The translations under genes were made by a program, and so were the position numbers. 64,000 nt of DNA, taken from assembly GCA_963825765.1 (NCBI GenBank), contig CAWGUU010000003.1, positions 496,001-560,000 of the forward strand. Reading direction: 5' to 3'. How positions within the stretch are numbered: position 1 is the first letter of the stretch; every line of letters starts with the position of its first letter. Below, piece after piece: positions 27,847 through 37,023 of the stretch. Source of the DNA: CAWGUU01 sp963825765. GTDB taxonomy: Bacteria; Actinomycetota; Acidimicrobiia; Acidimicrobiales; AC-14. The notes beneath the pieces were generated by a model. It worked only from the letters and a program-made list of their open reading frames with translations, was not told the DNA's origin and made no database searches.

Positions 27847-30609
27847 CTACTTGCCCTTGCCGTTCTTCCTGCCCTTGCCGCCGCCCTTCTTCGGCTTGCC
27901 ACTGTCGCTGCGGTTCTTGGGTTTGTTGTTCTTGGCGTTCTTCTTGGCCCGCTCGGTCCGCTCCTTGGCCGCCCGGTCCTTGGCGGCGCGCTCCTGCGCG
28001 GCCCTCACCTCGAGCTCGGCTCGCACCAGCTCGGCCACGTTCTCCGAGGTCAGGGGCTCGGAGCGGGACACAGGCTCGGCGCCCGGCGACCCCGTCTCCT
28101 GTGGCGCACGGACGTGGCCGGCCCGGTCGTCGTGCTGCTCGCGGACCCGAGCCTCGGTGACGGGCGCGGACCGGCCCGGACGCGCCCACTGGCGCTGGAC
28201 GGCGCCCGGCGCGTACCCGTTGGTCGAGCCGTTCCCGAGGACGGGCAGGGGGATCTCGAAGTCGCTGTGGCCGGTATGGGCGGCGATGGCCTGCGCGTGG
28301 TACTCCTCGACCACCCTGGAGAAGTCGGGGTCGGCGTAGACCCTGCCGTCGATCAGCGGGCCCTGACGGCCTTCGATGATGGCCTCGATGTCGTCGCCGG
28401 TGACGGTCTTGTGGGTTTCGAGTGCGTGGGCCACCGCCAGCACGGCGGTGCGGTTGGTGAGAAGGAGCAGCTCGACGCGGTCGAGCAGCTCGCTCAGCTT
28501 GCCCTCGATCCTGTCCCCGAGGTCTCCGTGCAGCAGGTCGGACTCGTTCGTCTTCTTGCCGCCGCCACCCTTGCCGGGGCGCCCGCCGCCGCCGATGCCG
28601 ACCTTCCAGGTGACGCCGTGGGACGTGACTGTGCTCCCCATGCCCCAGTACCCCTCCATCAGGGTGGCGATCTCGGTGGCGCTGGTGAGGTCGCCGGAGA
28701 CGCCGGAGGAGTTGTCGCCCCCGAAGAACATGCGCTCGCCGGCCAGCGACGCCAGGGACACCATCACGTCGGACTCGTACTCCGAGCGCCACTGGGTGAA
28801 CTGGTCCTCGGGCGGGATCGACGCGACCATGCCGAGGTAGTTGCCGCCCTTCTCGATGGTGGCGATGTCGATGGTGAGGTGGTGCCGCACCCGGAAGGCG
28901 GCGACGGCGTGGCAGGCCTCGTGGATGGCGACCGCGTGGCGCTCACGCTCGATGTACTCGACGTCCTCGGGCGGGCCCAGGTCCTTCATCTGCTTGGCCC
29001 TGACCACGTCGGACCAGCGGATCTCCTCGCGCCCGTCCCGGATGGCGTTGATCAGGGCCTCGTTGACGAGGTCCTTGATCGTGGCGCCGGTGGCGTACGG
29101 GGTGATGGTGGCCAGCTTGTCGATCTCCTGAGCCGTGAGGCAGTGGTGGACCTTGTCGAGGTAGCCCTCGTAGGTGCGGATCCGGCCCGACTTGGACGGG
29201 TAGCCCACCTTGTAGATGCGGTCGATGCGGCCGGGGCGCAGCAGGGCCTCGTCGAGGGCCTGGGGCATGTTGGTGGCCATCATGACCAGGATCCGGTACT
29301 TGGGCGGCGGCTTGGGCCGCATCCCCAACGTGCGTCGCACCACCCGGTTCATGAAGCCGCGGGGCTTCTTGAGGCCCGAGAGCTCTGTCAGCAGGGCCTG
29401 GAGGGTGCCCATCCCGCCGCCGCCGCCCATGCCGGCGATGATCCGGTCCCGGATGCCACGAGGGCCCCCGGGGCCGCTGCTCTGGCTCTGGGCGAGGGTC
29501 TGGCGGAACAGCAGCGAGGCCGTGTCCGGGTTGAGGTAGGACGCGCCGTTGCACGAGGGCGTCGTGCAGAAGGCGGACGTGGACGGCGAGAAACCCTGTC
29601 CAGCCAGCGGGCCGCCCTCGGTGAGCTGGCCGCGGCTGCCGAGGGAGTCGGCCTCGTCGAAGAAGACGATGACCCCGCCGTAGCGGACGGCCAGCTTGCG
29701 CAGCTTGCGGAACAGGGACTTGACCTTGAGGACGCCGACGCCCATGAACATCTGGATGAAGGCGCCTGGGTCGACGAAGACGTAGGGCTTGCCGGTCTCG
29801 CCGGCCACGGCCTCGGCCATCAGCGTCTTGCCCGTGCCCGGCGGGCCCCACAGCAGCAGACCGCCGGGGACGTGGCCGCCCTTCTCCTCGATCGACTCGG
29901 GTGCCTCGAGGAACAGCATGTTCTCCTTGACCCGCTCGACGACCGCGTCCTGGCCCCATACGTCGGTGAACCGGGTCTTGATGTCGTCGGGGAAGTAGGT
30001 CTCGACGCCACCCTTCGACAGGAACCAGAAGAGCGCCACGAACTGCATGATCATCAGGAGCATGTAGAAGACGAGCTGCAGGACCATCGGCAACGCGCCC
30101 CAGATGGTCGTGGGCAGGGTGAACAGGGCGGTGGCGGCCGACGTGCCCGTGACCGCCCCCAGGATGACCGAGGCGATGGCGATCAGCGCCACCCACTTGA
30201 GAACACGGGACAGCCGGTAACGGTTCCAGTCGTTCAGCTTGTTGGTGCGCCGCTCCATCCCGCCGAAGATGGTCTTGGTCCAGAACTGGTTGTACTCGGC
30301 CGAGTGCTCGCTGATGGCGTAGTGGAGCTGGCGGACGCCCTCGACCACGATCAGGGCGAGCACCCACCAGTAGCGGCTGACGGCCTGGTTGAAGGCGTCG
30401 GCCACCGGGATGATCGGGTTGTCGACGACGCTGGCCCAGAACAGGACCAGGAAGATGCCGGTGAGCAGGAAGATGAACTTGACCCGGTCCCACGGCGCCA
30501 TCGGCTTGCGGGTGCGCCGCTCGGACGGCTCCGTCTTGTACTCGGGCGGGGGCGTGGGGCCCGTGTCGGGATCGGGCCAGGACAGGCCGGGCGTGCCGCT
30601 GGACGTCAT
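27847..30609 (-). CDS. Divergent FtsH-like membrane AAA+ metalloprotease
   Basis: 920 residues. About four hydrophobic segments precede the ATPase (near residues 44-63, 85-100, 138-156 and 175-197), against two in standard FtsH. Walker A GPPGTGKT is near 253-260, Walker B IVFFDEADSLG near 315, the arginine-finger region ATNMPQALDEALLRPGRID near 446, zinc site HEACH near 562, and a third ligand Asp likely in VSGDLTSATEIATLM. About 90 extra residues lie between Walker B and the sensor, including a CTTPSC pair and a Gly-rich run. The C-terminus is a Lys/Asn-rich tail of about 60 residues. It lies 5 bp after a lipoprotein gene, so the two are coupled. Confidence 0.87.
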   Translation of the reverse strand: MTSSGTPGLSWPDPDTGPTPPPEYKTEPSERRTRKPMAPWDRVKFIFLLTGIFLVLFWASVVDNPIIPVADAFNQAVSRYWWVLALIVVEGVRQLHYAISEHSAEYNQFWTKTIFGGMERRTNKLNDWNRYRLSRVLKWVALIAIASVILGAVTGTSAATALFTLPTTIWGALPMVLQLVFYMLLMIMQFVALFWFLSKGGVETYFPDDIKTRFTDVWGQDAVVERVKENMLFLEAPESIEEKGGHVPGGLLLWGPPGTGKTLMAEAVAGETGKPYVFVDPGAFIQMFMGVGVLKVKSLFRKLRKLAVRYGGVIVFFDEADSLGSRGQLTEGGPLAGQGFSPSTSAFCTTPSCNGASYLNPDTASLLFRQTLAQSQSSGPGGPRGIRDRIIAGMGGGGGMGTLQALLTELSGLKKPRGFMNRVVRRTLGMRPKPPPKYRILVMMATNMPQALDEALLRPGRIDRIYKVGYPSKSGRIRTYEGYLDKVHHCLTAQEIDKLATITPYATGATIKDLVNEALINAIRDGREEIRWSDVVRAKQMKDLGPPEDVEYIERERHAVAIHEACHAVAAFRVRHHLTIDIATIEKGGNYLGMVASIPPEDQFTQWRSEYESDVMVSLASLAGERMFFGGDNSSGVSGDLTSATEIATLMEGYWGMGSTVTSHGVTWKVGIGGGGRPGKGGGGKKTNESDLLHGDLGDRIEGKLSELLDRVELLLLTNRTAVLAVAHALETHKTVTGDDIEAIIEGRQGPLIDGRVYADPDFSRVVEEYHAQAIAAHTGHSDFEIPLPVLGNGSTNGYAPGAVQRQWARPGRSAPVTEARVREQHDDRAGHVRAPQETGSPGAEPVSRSEPLTSENVAELVRAELEVRAAQERAAKDRAAKERTERAKKNAKNNKPKNRSDSGKPKKGGGKGRKNGKGK

Positions 30610-30614
30610 GGTCT

Positions 30615-31349
30615 TCAGGGCTCCTTGATGGTCCAGGAATCGGCGATCTCGGTGATGGTGCTGCGGTTCTCCGCGTAGCACTCGGTCTCGCACCCGACGA
30701 TGAAGAAGTACACCTGGGTGGTGGCGGGATCGACAAGTCCCGTCTGGTCGACGGTAAACGAACCGTCTTCGCTCTGCACGGAGTAGGTGATCCGCGAGCC
30801 GCGCATGCCGTTCTTCACGATGCTGTAGGGGCCGGCGACGACCTCGACCTCCGCCAGTTCCTTGTCGAGGATGTCGTCGATGGGGATGACCTCGTTGCGC
30901 AGGGCGGCCAGCGAGAAGGCGTCCCGCTCGGCGACGTCGAGCGCGCGGACCCGCACGACGCCGAAGGGGTGGTGCGCAGTCTGGAGGTCGTGGTCGAGCG
31001 ACGGCTTCGGGTCGGCGTCGAAGATGGCGAGATAGCGGAGGCCGGTCTCCTCCTCCTGCGACAGCTGGGCGCCGGTGGAGGCGATCACCTGCTGCTTGTC
31101 GAACAGCTTCCACCGCTCGGGGATCTTGTAATAGGCGTCGTTGGTGGAGGACTTGACGTACTTGTAGCCCGATCCGGCGCAGCCGGCGAGGGTGACGCCC
31201 GCCACCAGCACCAGGGCGAGGGCCGCCCAGCCCCGGCGAGGCCGTGCACCTCGCGCCGATGCACCTGAAGCCCGTGCTCCGCGTCCGGTCACGCCACCAT
31301 TCTTCACCGAATCGGGGACCTGCGCGCGCACAGCCCTCCAAGAGTTCAC
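30615..31349 (-). CDS. Lipoprotein encoded with the FtsH-like protease
   Basis: 244 residues from GTG at 31347-31349. GATACT lies exactly 6 nt upstream, supporting this leaderless start over the GTG at 31290-31292. A long basic n-region precedes a hydrophobic core and lipobox (VAGVTLAGC near residue 57). The mature part (YKYVKSSTNDAYYKIPERWKL, VDPATTQVYFFIVGCETECY) resembles extracytoplasmic PsbP/LpqN-like folds, but I do not assign a family. Its closeness to the protease suggests an extracytoplasmic adaptor or substrate; this is inference. Confidence 0.8.
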   Translation of the reverse strand: MNSWRAVRAQVPDSVKNGGVTGRGARASGASARGARPRRGWAALALVLVAGVTLAGCAGSGYKYVKSSTNDAYYKIPERWKLFDKQQVIASTGAQLSQEEETGLRYLAIFDADPKPSLDHDLQTAHHPFGVVRVRALDVAERDAFSLAALRNEVIPIDDILDKELAEVEVVAGPYSIVKNGMRGSRITYSVQSEDGSFTVDQTGLVDPATTQVYFFIVGCETECYAENRSTITEIADSWTIKEP

Positions 31350-31355
31350 CTTTGA

Positions 31356-31361
31356 AGTATC
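31356..31361 (-). promoter_or_regulatory. -10 of a leaderless promoter (lipoprotein-protease operon)
   Basis: GATACT on the minus strand with a 6-nt spacer (TCAAAG) to GTG. The same hexamer and spacing occurs at 33396 before the FAD oxidoreductase gene. Confidence 0.65.
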
Positions 31362-31398
31362 GGCACGCCGGAACCCCGCGTTGAGCCCCTGACGCGCC

Positions 31399-31427
31399 GG
31401 TGGCCGCGACCAGAGGTCGCGGCCACC
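31399..31427 (-). terminator. Hairpin downstream of the secreted wall protein gene
   Basis: A perfect 13-bp inverted repeat (GGTGGCCGCGACC / GGTCGCGGCCACC) with a 3-nt loop, 35 nt past the stop at 31463. A second smaller hairpin GCCAAATGCGTTTGGC lies between. No U-tract follows, so this is a termination or stability structure by inference. Confidence 0.6.
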
Positions 31428-31462
31428 GCCAAATGCGTTTGGCAGACTGTTGCTTGCCGGCG

Positions 31463-33139
31463 TCAGTCGGTACGTCTGACGAGCAGCTTGCGCACCCGGA
31501 TCACGGCCAGGGCCAGCAGGGCCATGGCCCCACCGACGACCAGCGGGAGAGCCGTGCCACCCGTGGCGGCCAGCCTGCCACCGGCGACCGGGGTGAGGAG
31601 CACGAAGCGTCCCACCAGCGCAGCATTGGTGATCTGACCGCTGCCGAGCACGATGTCGTCACCGGCGGCCCGTCCTGTGCAGTTGCCGAGGGTGGCACTG
31701 ACGTCGACGGTGTCACGGAGGACGGAGTCGGCCCTGGCGCTGTTTATGTGGACGACGATGCGTAGTTCTATTGGTGGTTGTCCAAGCACGTAGTTGCCCA
31801 GGTTGTCCCAGGTGACCGTGTTGGTCGTGGTGTTGATCACCCCGCCGTGGTCGGCGCCCACGATCGTGAAGCTGACATCGCCGCTGGCGACGTCGACGGT
31901 GTCCTGAGCCTTGATGCTGATCAGGTCACAGGCGAAGAGGGCGTTGTAGAGGCCCGCGTCGCTCGGGATGCTGATGACGAAGGTCACGTCCGAACCCACC
32001 GGGGCGGGGTCGGGGACTGCGATCTTCTTCACCGGGATGCGGCAGGTGACACCACCGGGCGGGGCCAGGGCGGCTGCCTCGATGTGGCCGACACCCAGGT
32101 CGATCACCGGCTCCGGGCCCAGGAGGCTCAGCACCTGCAGCCGGACGGCGTCGACAGAGGCGGCGGCAACCGTGCCGTCAGGAGCGACGACCGGCGGGCC
32201 GGTGCCGTCGAGGTCGGTGGGAGGCGCTCCCGCGGTCACAAGGAGGACGCCCGGAAGGTTGATGGTGAGCCCGTTCTGGCCCAGCAGGTCCTGCAGGCTC
32301 AGCGAGATCAGCGGGATGGCGTTGAGGGCCACCGTGATCGTGGGCGTGCCGGGGTAGGAGATGCCGTTGCGGGGGTCACCCGGCTTTCCGGTGGCCGTAG
32401 CCTTCATGACCAGCGGTCCGACGAGGTCGACGGTGATGCCGGTGCCGGCCAGGCTGATGGGGGCGATGATCTGGCGGGTCTCGCTGACCACGCCCCACGT
32501 GCCGTCGCCGTTGGGCACGAAGTAGGTGACGGTGCGGGACTCGGAGGCCGAATCACCGGTCTGGCTGGTACCCACGAGGCCGCTGGCCACCGAGAGGTTC
32601 TCGACGTAGCCGCTGCCGTAGGTGATCGGCCGCCCGATCGGGCAGAACTCGGGGTCGTAGGTGGCCTGCGCCTGCCCACGGGCGAGCGAAACCTCGAGGA
32701 GGCCCGGCAGGCTGATCGGGGTCTCGTGGGTGACCAGGATCCCGACGGTGGGAGGTGCGTCCTGCTCCGCGACCTGGGTGAGGATGAGCTGGTTGAGGTT
32801 GGCCGGCTGCGGGTTGGGCAGGATGAGGCCGACCTCGATCCCGGCGCCGCGCCCGTAGGCGTTCTTGCCCGGGAGCGCCGGCTGCACGACCTGGCCGAAC
32901 TGGTCGTTCAACGTCTCCGTCAGCCCGGTGGAGTCGACTGACCCCCCGGAGTGAGCGGCATGCACGTCCGCGATCGTGGTGGCCCCCAGCGTAAGGGCGT
33001 TGACGGCGATCGCCGTGCCGGATCCGTACGCCGCAAAAGGCTGCGTCGACAGCTGTGCATCCGCCGCGACTGGCGCGAACACGAGCAGAGAGCCCGTCAC
33101 CACCACCGCCAACAGCACCCGCGCTACTCGCTTGCCCAC
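31463..33139 (-). CDS. Large secreted protein with LPXTG-like C-terminal sorting signal
   Basis: 558 residues from GTG at 33137-33139, 5 nt after an AAAGGAG. Signal peptide VARVLLAVVVTGSLLVFAPVAADA, then a beta-rich extracellular body (LSTQPFAAYGSGTAIAVNAL; repeated GLTETLNDQFG, LQDLLGQNGLTINLPGV) and a DUF11/conserved-repeat-like region (PVGSDVTFVISIPSDAG). The C-terminus LAATGGTALPLVVGGAMAL with an RVRKLLVRR tail is a sortase-type signal with LAATG in place of LPXTG. Probably an abundant cell-surface protein of unknown role. No sortase gene is in the window. Confidence 0.85.
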   Translation of the reverse strand: MGKRVARVLLAVVVTGSLLVFAPVAADAQLSTQPFAAYGSGTAIAVNALTLGATTIADVHAAHSGGSVDSTGLTETLNDQFGQVVQPALPGKNAYGRGAGIEVGLILPNPQPANLNQLILTQVAEQDAPPTVGILVTHETPISLPGLLEVSLARGQAQATYDPEFCPIGRPITYGSGYVENLSVASGLVGTSQTGDSASESRTVTYFVPNGDGTWGVVSETRQIIAPISLAGTGITVDLVGPLVMKATATGKPGDPRNGISYPGTPTITVALNAIPLISLSLQDLLGQNGLTINLPGVLLVTAGAPPTDLDGTGPPVVAPDGTVAAASVDAVRLQVLSLLGPEPVIDLGVGHIEAAALAPPGGVTCRIPVKKIAVPDPAPVGSDVTFVISIPSDAGLYNALFACDLISIKAQDTVDVASGDVSFTIVGADHGGVINTTTNTVTWDNLGNYVLGQPPIELRIVVHINSARADSVLRDTVDVSATLGNCTGRAAGDDIVLGSGQITNAALVGRFVLLTPVAGGRLAATGGTALPLVVGGAMALLALAVIRVRKLLVRRTD

Positions 33140-33395
33140 GTCCACTCCTTTGGTCTGCCCGCTACGGACCGGCGACACCGGCCCGTCTCCCCCTCAGCAC
33201 CGCATTGTGCGACACGGAGGCACTACACCCTGCCCGACGAACGGCCTGGCCGTCGAACCGACGCACCACAGCACGCTTGTCAGGCACGGTTGTCTCCCGT
33301 CCTGTCAAAGCTACAAACTTTCCCCCCGGGAAGCTACTACCAACCCGCGGAGGAAATCGACTGCCCGCAAACCCTTCGCCGCAATTCTCGGGAAC

Positions 33396-33401
33396 GATAC
33401 T
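33396..33401 (+). promoter_or_regulatory. -10 of a leaderless promoter for the FAD oxidoreductase
   Basis: GATACT, 6 nt (TGCTCG), then ATG at 33408; no Shine-Dalgarno. The remaining 33140-33395 spacer shows no gene and no repeat that I can see. Confidence 0.65.
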
Positions 33402-33407
33402 TGCTCG

Positions 33408-34940
33408 ATGGGTGCCCGCGAGGTGGTTGTCGTCGGGGCCGGGCACAACGGCCTCGTCGCTGCGTGCTACCTGGCCATGGCCGGGCGCGAGGTACTGGTG
33501 CTCGAGGCTTTGGAGGGCCCGGGCGGCGGGGCGCGCACCGCAGAAACGGTGCCTGGCTACCGCTTCGACCTGCACTCGGTTGCTCACAACATCATCAACA
33601 TGACCCGTATCCCCTCTGAACTCGGCTTGTTCGACGCCGGACTTGAGTACAAAGAGATGAATCCTTTCTCCGTGGCCGTCCACGGCGACGGCCGGCGGGT
33701 GCGGTTCCACCGGTCGGTGGACGCCACCGTCGACTCGATCGCCGAGTCGAGCGCCGAGGAGGCCCGGGCCTACGCCGCCTTCATGGCCAAGGCCGTCCCG
33801 GTGGTGCGGACCGTCCTCCCGGCGGTGAGGGGCGAGCTCCGGGCCCGGGATCTCCCCCGTCGCTACGCCGCCCTGGTGAGGGCCCTGCGCCACGGCCCGG
33901 TGACGACGATCCGTGACGCCCTCGGGCCCTACGACTCCCTCCTTCGCCGCTCGCTGCCCAGCGACCTCACCCGAGGCCCGGTGGCCGCGTTCGCCGCCCA
34001 TGCCGCGGTGGGGCCCACCCTCGCCGGTGGGGCGGTCTTCGCCTGGTGGCAGGCCGCCTACCACCTGTTCGGGCAGTGGCACGCCGTCGGCGGGGCCCAG
34101 GGCCTCACCGACGCGCTCGTCAACCGGCTGTCGGGCCTCGGCGGCGAGGTGCGGTGCGGGGCACGGGTGGCTCGGATCGAGGCGCCCGGAGGCAGGGTGC
34201 GGGCGGTCGTCACGACCGGCGGGGAGCGCATCGAGGCCCGGACGGTGGTCACCGCCCTCAACCCCCAGACCGCCCTGCTCGAGCTGCTCGACCCTCCTCT
34301 GGGCGGCGTCGCCGGTGCCGACCTGGCCGCGGCCCGTCGGGGAAACGTCGTACAGGCACTGGTGCACGTGGCCACCGACCGGCTACCGCCCTACCCCGAC
34401 GCCCGCGCCGGCGACTGGAACGGCCTGCAGAGCTTCGTCGACCGCCTCGACGACCTCTGCCGGGCGTGGTCGGCGTCGGAGGCCGGCCACCTCCCGGATC
34501 CGCTTCCGCTCTACGCCTTCACCACGTCGGCCATCGACCCCACGCTGGCTCCTCCGGGCCACCACACCGTCTACCTGGCCTGCCCGGCGGCACCCGCGGT
34601 CGTGCGGGGAGGCTGGGAGTCCCGCCGGGACGAGTTCGTCGAGCGGGCCCTCGACGTGGTCGAGGCGCGGGCGCCGGGGTTCCGCTCGAGCATCCAGGGC
34701 GTGTTCGCCTGGACACCCGACCTGATGGAGCGGGAGGGGGGATGGCCCGGCGCCCACCCCATGCACCTCGACATCGCCCTCGACCAGCTCGGGCCCCTGC
34801 GCCCCACCCGGCGGCTGAGCGGGCACCGGACGCCGATCGAGGGCCTGTACGTGTCGGGGGCGGGCACCAACCCCACCGGCGGCATCGCCGGCACGCCCGG
34901 GCGCATGGCGGCCAAGGCCGTACTGAGGGATCTGGCTTGA
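33408..34940 (+). CDS. FAD-dependent oxidoreductase, phytoene desaturase-like
   Basis: 510 residues. The N-terminal Rossmann dinucleotide motif VVVVGAGHNGLVAACYLAMAGREVLVLE, the substrate channel region GYRFDLHSVAHNI and the C-terminal FAD-closing motif GLYVSGAGTNPTGGIAGTPGRMAAKAV are those of the amine oxidase/carotenoid desaturase superfamily. HAVGGAQGLTDALVNRL is the central motif. No carotenoid genes are near, so the substrate is unknown. It is followed by a 51-nt palindromic repeat. Confidence 0.9.
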   Translation: MGAREVVVVGAGHNGLVAACYLAMAGREVLVLEALEGPGGGARTAETVPGYRFDLHSVAHNIINMTRIPSELGLFDAGLEYKEMNPFSVAVHGDGRRVRFHRSVDATVDSIAESSAEEARAYAAFMAKAVPVVRTVLPAVRGELRARDLPRRYAALVRALRHGPVTTIRDALGPYDSLLRRSLPSDLTRGPVAAFAAHAAVGPTLAGGAVFAWWQAAYHLFGQWHAVGGAQGLTDALVNRLSGLGGEVRCGARVARIEAPGGRVRAVVTTGGERIEARTVVTALNPQTALLELLDPPLGGVAGADLAAARRGNVVQALVHVATDRLPPYPDARAGDWNGLQSFVDRLDDLCRAWSASEAGHLPDPLPLYAFTTSAIDPTLAPPGHHTVYLACPAAPAVVRGGWESRRDEFVERALDVVEARAPGFRSSIQGVFAWTPDLMEREGGWPGAHPMHLDIALDQLGPLRPTRRLSGHRTPIEGLYVSGAGTNPTGGIAGTPGRMAAKAVLRDLA

Positions 34941-34970
34941 AGGATCTGGCCTGAGCGTGCCGCCCCAGCC

Positions 34971-35021
34971 CAACTGGGGCGACGCAACCGCGCCAGGCGC
35001 GGGTACGGCGCCCCAGTTCGG
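34971..35021. repeat. 51-nt palindromic repeat, copy 2
   Basis: Begins CAACTGGGGCGACGC, ends CGCCCCAGTTCGG, with centre CCGCGCCAGGCGCGG. Lies between the FAD oxidoreductase and the HerA-like gene. Arms are of the GGGGC/GCCCC subtype. Confidence 0.85.
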
Positions 35022-35043
35022 TGACAGTGCGGGGCGCCGCACG

Positions 35044-35049
35044 TAACGT
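35044..35049 (+). promoter_or_regulatory. -10 of a leaderless promoter for the HerA-like gene
   Basis: TAACGT, 6 nt (CTCCGC), ATG at 35056; no Shine-Dalgarno. Confidence 0.65.
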
Positions 35050-35055
35050 CTCCGC

Positions 35056-36609
35056 ATGGCCGACGACGCAGGGGAGTTCGGGGCGCGGATCGCCGCCGCC
35101 TACGCCACCGAGGGGGCGGCGGTGGAGCTCGGGCGGGGGATGCTCGGCGGGACGGTCCTCCCCGAGGCGGTGGTGAGGATCCCGGCGGCGATGTGCAACC
35201 GCCACGGGCTGATCGCCGGCGCCACCGGCACCGGCAAGACCAAGACCCTCCAGCTCATGACCGAGCAGCTGTCGGCCATGGGCGTCCCGGTGTTCGCGGC
35301 CGACGTCAAGGGCGACCTGTCCGGGCTGAGCAAGGCCGGCGAGCAGAGCGACAGGGTCGCGGCCCGCGTCGGGGAGCTCGGCATCGAGTGGAGCCCGGCC
35401 GGGAGGCCGATCACCTTCCTGTCCCTCGGCGGCCTCGGCCCCGGCGTCCCCGTGCGGGCGACCGTGTCGTCGTTCGGGCCCCAGCTGCTGGCCAAGGTGA
35501 TGGGCGCCAACGAGACGCAGTCGTCGTCGCTGACGCTGCTGTTCCGCTACGCCGACGACAACGCCCTGCCCCTGCTCGACCTGGCCGACCTGGGCGAGGT
35601 CCTCCGTTACCTCACCGGCGACGAGGGCAAGGCCGCCCTCAAAGGCATCGGCGGCCTGTCGTCGGCCACCGCCGGCGTCCTGCTGCGCAAGATCGTGGAG
35701 CTGGAGGAGCAGGGCGCCGAAGCGTTCTTCGGGGAGCCCGAGCTGGCGGTGACCGACCTGCTGCGGCGGACGCCCGAGGGTCAGGGTGTGGTGTCGTGCC
35801 TGGAGCTGGCGGCGGTGCAGACGCAGCCCCGGCTGTACTCGACCTTCCTCATGTGGCTCCTGGCCGAGCTGTTCGAGAACCTCCCGGAGGTCGGCGACCT
35901 CGATCAGCCCAAGCTCGTGTTCTTCTTCGACGAGGCCCACCTGCTGTTCAATGATGCGCCCAAGGCGTTCCTGGAGCAGGTGGCCCAGACGGTGCGGCTC
36001 ATCCGCTCCAAGGGCGTCGGCGTGTTCTTCGTGACCCAGCTGCCCGACGACGTGCCCGACGAGGTGCTGGCCCAGCTCGGCAACCGCGTGCAGCACGCCC
36101 TGCGGGCGTTCACCCCCCGCGACGCCAAAGCCCTGAAGGCGGCGGTCACGACCTACCCGAACACGTCCGACTACGACCTGGAGGAGGACCTGACCCAGCT
36201 CGGAACGGGCGAGGCGATGGTCACCATCCTCTCGGAGCGAGGGGCGCCCACGCCGGTGGTCTGGACCCGGCTGCGGCCACCGGAGTCGCTGATGGCGGCG
36301 ATCGACGTGGCCGAGATGGACCGGGCCGCCCGCGACAGCTCGCTGTGGCCCACCTACGCCGCCGAGATCGACCGGGAGTCGGCGCGCGAGATCCTCGCCG
36401 CCCGCATGGCGGCGACCGAGGAGCCTGCGTCGACCGAGAAGGCGGCACCTCGCCCGCCGGCGCCCAAGGAGAAGCCGGCGCCAAAGGCGCCAAAGCAGAC
36501 GGGCAAGGACGACAACGTTGTCGTCGACTACCTGAAGTCGAGGGAGGGCAGGTCGATGATGAACACCGTCGCCCGCGGTGTTTTCGGCCTGCTGAGGAAG
36601 CGTCGCTGA
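35056..36609 (+). CDS. HerA/YjgR-like P-loop ATPase (DUF853)
   Basis: 517 residues. Walker A GATGTGKTKTLQ at residues 55-66, then FAADVKGDLSGL, Walker B KLVFFFDEAHLLF, and VRLIRSKGVGVFFVTQLPDDVPD with the downstream Arg region, matching the DUF853/YjgR family related to HerA and FtsK hexameric ATPases. A Pro/Lys/Ala-rich linker (about residues 455-490) leads to a conserved C-terminal segment MMNTVARGVFGLLRKRR. No NurA nuclease partner is next to it. The cellular role is unknown. Confidence 0.9.
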   Translation: MADDAGEFGARIAAAYATEGAAVELGRGMLGGTVLPEAVVRIPAAMCNRHGLIAGATGTGKTKTLQLMTEQLSAMGVPVFAADVKGDLSGLSKAGEQSDRVAARVGELGIEWSPAGRPITFLSLGGLGPGVPVRATVSSFGPQLLAKVMGANETQSSSLTLLFRYADDNALPLLDLADLGEVLRYLTGDEGKAALKGIGGLSSATAGVLLRKIVELEEQGAEAFFGEPELAVTDLLRRTPEGQGVVSCLELAAVQTQPRLYSTFLMWLLAELFENLPEVGDLDQPKLVFFFDEAHLLFNDAPKAFLEQVAQTVRLIRSKGVGVFFVTQLPDDVPDEVLAQLGNRVQHALRAFTPRDAKALKAAVTTYPNTSDYDLEEDLTQLGTGEAMVTILSERGAPTPVVWTRLRPPESLMAAIDVAEMDRAARDSSLWPTYAAEIDRESAREILAARMAATEEPASTEKAAPRPPAPKEKPAPKAPKQTGKDDNVVVDYLKSREGRSMMNTVARGVFGLLRKRR

Positions 36610-36673
36610 GAGGGTCCGTAACCCGTGGGACAGGTCTGGGTAAGCTTCGCGACTCCGACCAACGGGAGGGTCA

Positions 36674-36979
36674 GTGCCGGGAAAGTTCGTGGTCAAGAAG
36701 GGCTCCACCGGGAAGTTCCGGTTCAACCTGCTCTCGACGAACGGCAAGGTCGTCGCCAGCAGCGAGGCGTACAACACCAAGGCTTCGGCCATGGCCGGGA
36801 TCAGGTCGGTGCGCAACCTGGCGGGGGATGCCACCGTCGAGGACCAGACCACCAAGGAGTGGGCCGACGTCGAGCAGGTCCGCAAGGAGGCCGCCAAGGC
36901 CAAGTCGGCCAAGAAGGCGGCGGCCAAGCGGGCGGCGACCAAGAAGGCGGCAGCGGCGAAGAAGGCAGCCGGCACCTAG
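36674..36979 (+). CDS. DUF1508 (YegP-like) protein with Ala/Lys-rich tail
   Basis: 101 residues from GTG 36674, preceded by GGGAGG. One copy of the YegP unit: FVVKKGSTGKFRFNLLSTNGKVVASSEAYNTKASAMAGI. The last 35 residues are AAKRAATKKAAAAKKAA-type repeats resembling histone-like tails, which could bind nucleic acid; this is inference. YegP proteins are small and of unknown role. Confidence 0.85.
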   Translation: MPGKFVVKKGSTGKFRFNLLSTNGKVVASSEAYNTKASAMAGIRSVRNLAGDATVEDQTTKEWADVEQVRKEAAKAKSAKKAAAKRAATKKAAAAKKAAGT

Positions 36980-37023
36980 GTCGGCCAGGGGTCCCACGAC
37001 GGCGACGGCGACGGCGACGGCGG

